Below are positions 1-9,700 of a DNA stretch of 64,000 bases, one piece after another. Location of the stretch: contig NC_091973.1 in NCBI RefSeq assembly GCF_036711975.1, positions 5,394,001 through 5,458,000 on the forward strand, given 5' to 3'. Made by a program: the position numbers and the translations under genes. Each line of letters starts with the position of its first letter. Positions within the stretch are counted from its first letter, which is position 1. Source of the stretch: Onthophagus taurus. Lineage: Eukaryota > Arthropoda > Insecta > Coleoptera > Scarabaeidae. The notes under the pieces were generated by a model. That model was not told the origin of the DNA and ran no database searches. It worked only from the letters and a program-made list of their open reading frames with translations.

Positions 1-1055
1 CCACGTTTAAGTAAGCGTCGCGCACAGTGTATGAATCCAGCAAGAGCTCAGAAATTAAATCGTTTTATTGTTAACGATTATTTCAGAAAATTACGATTCA
101 CTCTTGAAAAGAATAAAATGTTACATACACCTGAGCGAATTTTCAATATGGATGAAAAGGGCTGCCGCTTAACATTGCATCATCAGCAATCCGTGTTGGC
201 CCTAAAAAGAACCAAAAGAGTTCATCTTGTAGCTCAAGAACATGCGGAAAACTCAACTGTTGTGACATGCGTTAACGCTTTGGGTAACGCAATACCACCC
301 ATGGTTCTTTTTAAGGACATACGTCAGAAACCTACTTTTCAAGATGGTCTTCCTGCTGGGTCAGCTGTGTTAATGAGCCCAAAAGGTAGTATGACTACCG
401 AACTGTTTTGCAAATGGCTAGAACATTTTGCAAAGTACAAACCCACAGGCAACGTTCTTCTGATTTTTGATGGTGCTACGTCGCATCTTGATATGATGGT
501 TGCACAGAAGGCTGAAGAATTGGAGATTCTTCTGTTTTGTTTACCTAGCAGTGTTTAAGTCCTTTGAACATTTCTGGGACGAGGAGTTGATGACGTATTG
601 GGATCAAAAACCAGATCGTAAGCTGACTAAAGACAGATTTTCACATATCTTTACACCGGTATGGGAAAAGTGTATGTCCGTAGCCAACATTACCAGTGGC
701 TTTAGAGTTACTGGCGTATGCACCGTCTTCGGTATGTAGGCCAGTTGAAAATCAAACTTCATCGACTTCTTTGTTAACTAGTCCTGCTGTCGGCAACCAG
801 GAGTCGTCCAGTTCTGACGATGACGCGAACATACCGTTGGCTGTACTTCGTACACGTTTGATGGGCAACATAACTCGAAAGAGAGCCGAAGATCTGCCTG
901 GACCTTCAAAATCAAATGAAAAAAATGCGTTCAGTAATATACTGAAAACGCCTGAATTACCAGAAAAAAAGTGTACTAGGCCGAGAAAAAAGGCCTTAAA
1001 CTATAGGGCTCAAGAAGTTACAAAAGACTTGTTTAAATCAAAAAAACTGTACTAA
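1..1055 (+). mobile_element. Broken pogo/Tigger-like (DDE_1, Jerky-type) DNA transposase, 5' part outside window
   Basis: An open frame runs from the window edge to 558 and reads as the middle and catalytic part of a pogo/Tigger/Jerky-type transposase (DDE_1 superfamily endonuclease). The YF-containing linker is followed by the first catalytic Asp in NMDEKG (about 148-165) and the second in FDGATSHLD (about 466-492). After LPSS the frame jumps near 550. The family normally continues with a HELQPLDKAVF segment holding the third acidic residue; here about a dozen codons are missing and the protein resumes in another frame with VFKSFEHFWDEEL and a WDQKPDRKLTK stretch (about 550-715), then shifts again to a Lys/Arg-rich tail ending at 1055. 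The enzyme should therefore be dead. No terminal inverted repeat or target duplication was found. It lies just upstream of the first visible UBA5 exon, possibly inside UBA5 intron 1. Confidence 0.8.
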
Positions 1056-1995
1056 TGTTAATGATGGGCTTTATTTTCAGCCGAGCCAGAGAATAACGAC
1101 CACACATGTTGAATACATAATATTTTTTTACAGGGTTGCTATGTATACAACCGACGTTCTTTTAGTTACATTTTGTACTTTATAAATAGTTTGATAAGCG
1201 AATATATTTTATTTTTATTTAAAAGAGTTTCATTCCGAAAAAATTTAAAAAAATTCTTAGGTGTCCCTTATTACCCTCTTGTACCTTACATATTTTTTCT
1301 AAGAAATGTTTTGAGAATGCATGCATTGTCTAATTACAAAAAAGAGCGGAGGATAATTAGATTCTTTAAAATTTTGTTATTCTATTATTTAGACATTCCT
1401 AAAATTAATATATTTTTTTCTAAGACTTTTATATTAGTTTTTATAATTAAATTTTAGTTGTTATAACTAAACTTTGGTTTTTTTATTAAATTTTAGTTTA
1501 AAAAAATTTAAATTCGACCCTGTCTTTGTCTGACTGTTATAAATCTTTTCAAGTACTCAAGCGGGCAAAAATCACCCCGACTTTTATTTATGACTGTCAT
1601 AAAAACCGATCTGGATGTGGAAGAGTATACTGATGTCTTATTATTGGTGGTGCAGTACCAACATAGAAGACTTATCATCACAAAGTTGCTTGATTATGAC
1701 ATTAAGATTCTCACTTCAAGACCTTCCCTAATCTACCCGACATTGTGCAGTTTCATAACCTGACACCAAAACTGATTTTACCCAACATTCTTTACCTATA
1801 ACTAATTAAAATAAACTGTAGCCAATATAACTAACTTTTCGCAATCTGGTATTGTGGAGACTTTTTACCTATATTATTAGCTTAGGTAGCTTTGTAATTT
1901 TGATGATTAATAAAAGATAAAACAAGACTTATACTATGCACTAATAGGTTAATTCAAAACAATAAATTTTATTGATTTTTCCTATACAATTTTAG
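1056..1995. other. AT-rich stretch without recognisable gene
   Basis: AT-rich sequence between the transposase relic and the first visible UBA5 exon. The short open frames here are low-complexity and look non-coding. I looked for a UBA5 first exon encoding a SNPYS-like end joining to RLMALKRMG and did not find one. The end ...tttag at 1991-1995 is the splice acceptor. Confidence 0.5.
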
Positions 1996-3130
1996 TCGTT
2001 TAATGGCATTGAAACGTATGGGAATAGTAAATAACTACGAAAATATACGTCTCTTTACTTGCGCGGTAGTCGGTGTTGGTGGCGTTGGAAGTGTGACGGC
2101 AGAAATGTTAACGCGCTGTGGAATCGGACGTTTGATTCTTTTTGATTACGATAAAGTTGAAATGGCGAATATGAATCGGTTATTTTTTCAACCACACCAA
2201 TCGGGTCTGAGTAAAGTTGAAGCGGCCGCGGAAACTTTAAGAAATATTAATCCAGACGTTGACATATCGACTTATAATTATAATATTACCACTGTAGATA
2301 ATTTTCAGAATTTTATGGACACGATATCGTAAGTTTTAAAATTATTCACACACTTTAATTAATTAATTAATTAATTAACATTTTGCTTTTAGAACTGGCA
2401 GTTTAACTAAAGGTCCTGTTGATTTAGTGTTGAGTTGCGTAGACAATTTTGAAGCTAGATACGCTATTAATACTGCTTGTAACGAATTAAATTTAAATTG
2501 GTTCGAATCAGGTGTAGCTGAAAACGCCGTATCGGGACATATACAGTTTATAAAACCAGGAGAAACTGCCTGTTTTGCTGTACGTTTAATACCTTAAATA
2601 AATTAAATCCTAAATTTGAAATTTTTTAGTGTGCACCTCCATTAATAGTAGCCTCAAACATCGATGAAAAAACTTTAAAACGCGACGGAGTTTGCGCGGC
2701 CAGTTTACCAACAACGATGGGAATTGTAGCGGGATTCTTAGTTCAAAACACTTTAAAATATCTTTTAGAATTCGGCGAAGTATCGACTTATTTGGGATAT
2801 AGCGCGTTAAACGATTTTTTCCCGACGATGACGCTCAAACCAAATCCAAACTGCGAGGATGCTAACTGTAGATTGCGACAAAAGGAATTTGCCGCGAAAC
2901 CGAAAATAGAAAAAGCTGTTGAAGTGATTGAAGAAAAACCTTTACATGAAGATAACGAATGGGGAATTTCTTTGGTAGATGAATGTATACCCGTTGAGGA
3001 AAAGGCAAAGGTTGGTGAAGGCGTTTCATATGCGTATGAGGCACCTGAAAGTGGGGATGTTGAAGCGGGCGTTGAACCAACTCCTACTGATACGTTAGAA
3101 GATCTCATGGCGGCTATGAAAGCGCTTTAA
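1996..3130 (+). CDS. UBA5: UBA5, E1 activating enzyme for UFM1 (5' exon missing)
   Basis: Ubiquitin-like modifier-activating enzyme 5 adenylates UFM1, holds it as a thioester and passes it to UFC1. Exons by eye: 1996-2328, 2393-2579, 2630-3130; phases 2 and 0 agree. The first visible exon begins (S)[11 protein letters not shown], which in the family is preceded by about 45 residues, so at least one upstream exon is outside the window or was missed. Visible hallmarks are the Rossmann nucleotide loop GVGGVGS, the [18 protein letters not shown] region, [10 protein letters not shown], and the catalytic Cys in [11 protein letters not shown] (codon 2693-2695). A zinc-site Cys pair occurs in CFACAPP, and Cys residues recur at CEDANC. 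The tail keeps EWGISLV, matching the LIR/UFIM motif that binds UFM1 and GABARAP, and ends [11 protein letters not shown] like the UFC1-binding C terminus. Intron 1 carries a TTAA microsatellite. Confidence 0.93.
2357..2378. repeat. (TTAA)n microsatellite in UBA5 intron
   Basis: Five to six tandem TTAA units fill much of the 64 bp intron between the first two visible UBA5 exons. It is likely length-variable and sits 13 bp upstream of the acceptor, so it overlaps the branch-site region. Confidence 0.8.
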
Positions 3131-3223
3131 GCAATGAATATTTATCTGCGATGTACTCCATGATGTGCTATTCCATTTTTTTTTAATATATTTTGTTATG
3201 AAGTTAATTTTATATTTGATGCA

Positions 3224-3233
3224 AATAAATAAA
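3224..3233 (+). terminator. UBA5 poly(A) signals
   Basis: Two overlapping AATAAA hexamers occur about 95 bp after the UBA5 stop. Cleavage would fall near 3245, almost touching the 3' end of the convergent lipophorin receptor. Confidence 0.7.
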
Positions 3234-3273
3234 GGTTTTTGAGAAAAGATATAACAAAGTTCTAGTGTTTCTT

Positions 3274-3284
3274 TTTATTTTATT
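3274..3284 (-). terminator. Lipophorin receptor poly(A) signals
   Basis: Reading the minus strand, two overlapping AATAAA hexamers lie about 455 bp past the receptor stop codon (3738-3740). This implies a 3'UTR of about 480 bp (3737 down to about 3255) ending within tens of bases of the UBA5 3' end. The 3'UTR contains no other feature I can name. Confidence 0.55.
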
Positions 3285-3737
3285 TTTCACATTGTACGTA
3301 TAGAAACAATTTTTTAAAAAAATTTTGTGAACTTAAAACTATAGCAACAGATATACGAAAAAGTTCTATGACACTATATACACATATAAATAAATATAGA
3401 AACGTTACTTAGAGCTAAGAGGAATAACAAGTTACAACTGTACGACGAGATCCAAGATCTAGCGTTTTTAAAGAACCTCGCCTGGGCACGTTATATACAC
3501 TTAAACGTAGGAATAAAATTAGAATTAGTTTTTTAATTCTTCTAGAACACATAGTATTATATTGATCCGATTTATTTTTACACTTACAAATACATGTGAT
3601 GTTGCGAATCCAAGTAACGATACTAAAAAAAATTAATAATAAACAATGTACACAATTTTCTAATAGAATCTTTGGAGATTTGGCTGAAGTTAGTCTTTCT
3701 CTTGTTGAGCACTCACGGAATAGACTAGGTAGCTTTC

Positions 3738-6700
3738 TTACGCAAACTCATTACAGTTGGCACTTGTTAGTGGTTCCTGTGCCTACAAAAAATTAATTTC
3801 ATCAAATTAAAATAATTAAAATATTCGCAAATTTATTAAAGGAAAACGATGGGACATAAAAGCAAATGAGCGAATGAATCTAATACGCTATCTACGTAAT
3901 AAACTACTCACCGGCAATCTTAATCATAAGATGCATGAAACAAAAGAAAAATAATATGCGCATGACTCGAAACTAACTAACATCATAAAATTCACACGTC
4001 GATGGTTTTACAGTGAACATCAAGAGTACTGTTATACACACGTCGAAATATTATTTATATATACGCGGGATTCATGGTAAAAAGATATTTTTAAATTGAG
4101 TTAATACAAAAATTAACTAAAAGAAATTAATCTTAAATTTAGTAGTTAATATTTTTATAAGAATTTGAGCTTAAAATTGTTTTGTATTAATTTCACCTTA
4201 ATTAATTATTTCTAGCGGAAACAAATCATTTTTATATTAAAAATAAATTATAATAATATTAATTTCCAAAACTCAATTTAAATATATATCGACCACAAAT
4301 CACCTCGTACATTCGACAATGTAGAGCAATTACTGATTTTCTTATTATTTTTTTTTACTTTGGCACAGCGTCATAAGTGATTACAAAAATATGAATGCAA
4401 TTCACTTAAAAGCTAATACTGATGGATAGGATTAATAAGTTTGATCGGGACATCTATTTAATTGAATTATCTGCAATTGCCTGCGTTGCAATCCAACGTC
4501 AGTGCTCTTACCTCTTCTCCGACTGTGCTCGCATACATGCGGGTCGGTTTCTCCAACGAAAATTGATCTTCTGTCGTCTTCCTGTAGACTGGATTGTCGA
4601 AATTCATCGAAGTAATGTTTCGGTGTAAATAACGTTTGTATACTAAATAAACAATCTAAACGAAAACACAAAATTAATGATTTATTTTAATACACTGTTG
4701 GAAATAATTCACGAGTACATCCTATATAATCTGAACCACCAAATTTCATTGCCCTAGGCACACGCGTTCAGATTATACAGGGTGTGCTCGTGAATTATTT
4801 CTAACAGTATATATTATATTTGATCTTACGATTCCAATGACAATCAAAAATACGGAGACTACGCCCACGGTGATGTAAGCCACCGTTCCGGTATCAGCTC
4901 CATCGCCATTAATCGGATACGATTTATTTACTGTACCTAAGACAATAAAAATAAAAACAAGTAAATAAAAACGTGATAAAATACACATTTGTATCGTATT
5001 CTGTTAATCGAATATGTACAGAAGGTAGATGCAAACACTCGAAAACTAAAAAGGTACAAAGCGGAGAAGAACGAAAAATAAAAAAAAAGAAAGAAAATTT
5101 TACATAGGATGTTGCGTTAGTTTTGTAAATATGCCCCATCACCTTGTCACCGCCACCATTCGGGAGTATAAAAAAAATGTGGGAAAAATGAGGATTAAAT
5201 AAAACGAGACTGTGGGGAGGGGCACTCAGAAAAAATAAACGATCAAAATGACTAACCGTCTGTCGTCGACTGGTACTCACGATTCGTAACAACCTCGGTT
5301 TCAGAGACCGTATTGTTATCTGTTTGTGTCGTAACGGCTATTGGTGTCGTAACTGTTTCGGCTAAATGCAAAAATATCAACAACAAAATGTATATAAAAA
5401 AAATAAAACGCGTAAGATGAAAATATCTAATATTTTAAGAATCCCACTCACCGTCTTGGACACAAGTTAAACCATCCGGTAACATCCTCAGCGATTCCGG
5501 ACAAGCGCACGAAATCTTGGGTGAATCTACATTTATCCTTGGAGCTGGTAAACATAAATGCGAACAATGACCATTGACGGCTTGACAATGATTTTCACCA
5601 TCAGGTTGTCGATAAGGATGATACACATGAATTACCATCGGACTTTGAATCTTCAATTAAAAAAATAATAACCCAAAAAACTTTTCAATTAACTTTTAAT
5701 TACCATTTGTGTTGATGTAACTGCAGTAACATTTTTCCCAGTAAATTTATTAGCTTTAAAAACTCCGGATTTATCCCAATCGGTCCAATAAATCCAATCT
5801 TCAAATGTAGTTATTGAAAACGGGTGTCTTAAAGATTCGGACGACGCCAAAATAAGTTTGCGTTCGCTTCCGTTGAACTCGCAAGACGAGATCTCGTTTA
5901 GTTTAGCATCGACCCAATAAACCCGCTTTTTAACTAAATCCAAAGTTAATCCGTTTGGCCATTTAATATCAAAAGAAACTATTGTGCCACGATGTGAACC
6001 ATCCATTCCAGCCCTTTCGATTTTTGGCTCGCTCCCCCAATCGGTCCAAAACATCCACCCGTCCAAAGGATTTAACGCGATTGCTCTAGGTTCTTCGAGA
6101 TCGCCTTTAATTAAAATCTTCCTCATTTGACCCTCGAAATTAGCTAACTCAATGGTGTTTTTTCCGGTGTCAGTCCAATAAATGTGATTGTAAATCCAAT
6201 CAACGGCCAAACCATCGGATGTTGTTATCTCATTGTTTATAACGACTGTTTTTTCGTTACCTTCGTCGATAGGGGCTTTGTATATTTTTTTATCGGTTAC
6301 ATCGCTCCAAAAAATCATTCCGGTTCGGAACACAAAATCTAAAGCTGTTGCCGAATTCGTTTGATTAACTATACTTGTCATTTCATGATGATCCAACGAA
6401 ATTTTTCTTATATCTTTTCGTCTGGCGAAGAGAAGAGATGCGTGTCCTTCGGCCGCTTTGCATTTTGTTAGATCTCTAGGGTCTCTGATGTAGCCGTTTT
6501 CGCATTCGCACTTAAACGTTCCTTTGTCGTTGATGCAATTTTGCGAGCAACTTCCAGGGATTTCACATTCGTTGATATCTCCGCACGTTCTGTTATCGAT
6601 TAATTTATAGCCGGGGTTACAAACACATTGATAACCAATCGGTAAATTAATACATTTATGCGAGCAACCACCGTTTTGAATGTTGCATTCGTTTTTTCCA

Positions 6701-9700
6701 CATTTATCTTTCGGCTCGTCCTCCCAATCTGGGCAATCTTGATGACCATCGCAAACTTTGTTCAGAGGGATACACGACCCACCCCCACAATCGAATTGTG
6801 TCTTTGGGTCGCATTTTGAATGGGGGTTGTCGCAGTTTTTCTCATCACTACCGTCAGGGCAATCATTCCTTCCATTACAGTGCAAATTTCCCGATATACA
6901 ACTCTTATCTTTGCATTGAAATTGATCCGCTCTGCAAGTTATATTTTCGCAGTGAATCGGCGACTCATCTATCCCATTTGGGCAATCTTTAGCTCCATCA
7001 CAAAGGTAATCTTTTTGAATACACGTTAAATGATCGCCACAATCGAAAGTATGGGATAAACAAAATGACGATGAAAACGTGTTCGGACAATCTTTTTCAT
7101 CCCGACCATCCGCACAGTCTTTATCGCCATCGCACCGCCACAAATTCGTTATGCAATAAGTATCGGAACATTGGATTTGGGTGTCTGGAGAACAAGATAC
7201 GGGAGGGCAATCTCGCTCGTCGGAATGATCGTTACAATCGTATTCTAAATCGCATCTCCACCGTTTTTGAATACATTGGCCATCGTCGCATGTAAATTCA
7301 TCTGATCGGCAAGTTTCATCTAAAAATTTTTTTGTAATTAAATTAATAAAGTTAAATTGTTACTTACTGCAAGATCTTTCATCAGAGCCGTCTGAACAGT
7401 CTTCGCTTGCGTCGCACATCCACGTTAAAGGTACGCATTCCCCTCGAACCGATCTACAAGTAAATTCGTCTGCCCCACAAACTTTTTGCCCTAAATAATA
7501 AAAAATCAAAAATCTTTTCAACACATTTTTTATTTCTAACATACGGCATTTAGTTTCGTCTTCGTCGCTGTTGTCGTTACAGTCTTTTTCGTTATCACAT
7601 TGCCAATGAGCTGGAATGCACTTTCCGTTTCCGCATTTAAATTGATTATTTGGACAAACTACCGTTTCTAAAATCAAAGAAAAATTAATCACGTTGTGTG
7701 CCATAAAAACGATTTCAAATTACGCAACGTGTATCGAACGTAAAATGATTAAAGAAAATTGGTTTCAAGTGCTTTTAATAATACGTTATTATTTCAGGTT
7801 TTTTTTTGCAAAAAACTTTATTAGAAAGGCGTTCAATTAAATCTTTTTCTGTGTATCAAGTTATAATAAGAAGTATAAAATAAACAGTTATTGTTATTGT
7901 TATGATTAAGATAACAGGACGCAGTTTCGCTATTATTATGTCTTAAATTTTGAGTGACGATTATTAAAGTCGGTTGTTTTTGTAAACGTGCTTTTATCGT
8001 TTAAGCGTGTCAATTTTTAACCGATAAGGACCAACGAATGATTTCCGCTTTTGTCTTATATGGATAAAAAGTGAAACGTCTCTGAAAAGAATGTTGACGA
8101 ACGAGAAACTTTTTAAACCTAAATAACTTATAATAAACAAAAAAATTCTTACCGTGAGGTAGCTCTGGTACATAAAAGAGTTTAACAGAATCAACACAAA
8201 ATAAAAATACAATGAAGTATCGGAACATCTTGGTTGATGTCCGACTAAAAGCTGTTGATGAACTGAGAGTAAACAGGGCTTTGATCTCGCACTTAAACTA
8301 CTGAAACTGAAGGCGCCCCCTCTTCAGCAACAACAGGTATCTGACGTAATATCGCTATCTTATTGACAAGAACCGTTCAAAACGAAACTGCGCCCGAAGA
8401 AACGATCGCATCTGACGCAATGGATATCCACGTTTGCTCGTCTGACCGAAACTATCAATTATTTTCAGTCCCCGTCTATTTAGCGAACAAAGACGATCTT
8501 TTCTATTTACATCACAAACCAACGCGACCTATGCACCCATTTCGCGTAACGCAACAACGGAAGAGCTAATTACAAATCGTTAAACTCTTATCACTTCCTT
8601 TTATTTTCATATCAAAGTGTCACTCAGACTATTCTTACGTAATTATCGCTCATTGTCTTTCATCTCATTTCATCTCAAACAATATACACACAAATAATAA
8701 TCTAACTTAATTTTAATTTCTAATTTACCAGTACAATTTTTTGGTTCATCTGAGCCATCATCACAGTCTTCCTCGCCGTCGCAAGTATACGACATCGGTA
8801 TACATTTCTTGTCGAGACATGTGAATTGTTTTATACTGCAAGGAGCTGAAACAAAAATTAATAATATAATAATAAGCTAAATTCCAATGAGTGTAAGAAA
8901 CAAAGTTATGAAGTCAGAATGAAGAATGAATTATGTCCATAATAATAGAAAAAATTGGATCAACCTCAAATGATGAGTTGCAGAAACGAAATTTCACATA
9001 GAATTAATAAAAAGTATAAGAAATAAGATACAGTTCAAAAATTACGTTGTCACAGTGTCAATTCATTTTTTTTGTGTATGAAATAAGATGAGGCTTAAAA
9101 ATTTCGTATAGTACATACAGTGTGTTAATTAATCATCATTGTAAGTATGCAACCAATATCACAGTATCCGTATTGCAATACTAGTACTGTGATATTGGTT
9201 GCATACTTGATGACGTCGCGTTCGATAATTAATTAACACGTTGTATTTTAGTGTCATAATATGGGCAACGTTCGGAATCACAAAACACAATGATTTATAA
9301 TACAACTCACTTAATTGTATTTATATCATGCTGCACTGCGTACGCAATAGTGTAGATAATAATATATAAATATATGAAGCAATGAGAATTATTATGTTAT
9401 TGTTTAAAATTCTAAAAATAATATATATATAAGTATTTTCAATCATAAATTACCGTTCAAGGTAATTGTTAAATATAATTTGTGATGTTACCAGTTATTA
9501 TTAATAAATAATAATTCGAAACGCTGCAAGATTCGATTAAAACTTAACAAGAATGAAAATGAAATCATTTTGTGGTTTTCTAATTTATCGTATAAGCTGT
9601 GATTGTCGTGACGTCAATTATTTTCAAAAACAAATTCTATTTGAACAAGAAAAATAAAAAAATTAAACAGGTTTTTTCTTTAAATACATGTTAAAATAAT

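Noticed and set aside
4642-4655. Frame mismatch in the LpR membrane/tail junction suggesting a broken receptor
   Set aside because: An upstream acceptor 13 bp away restores the phase and gives a normal membrane helix and tail.
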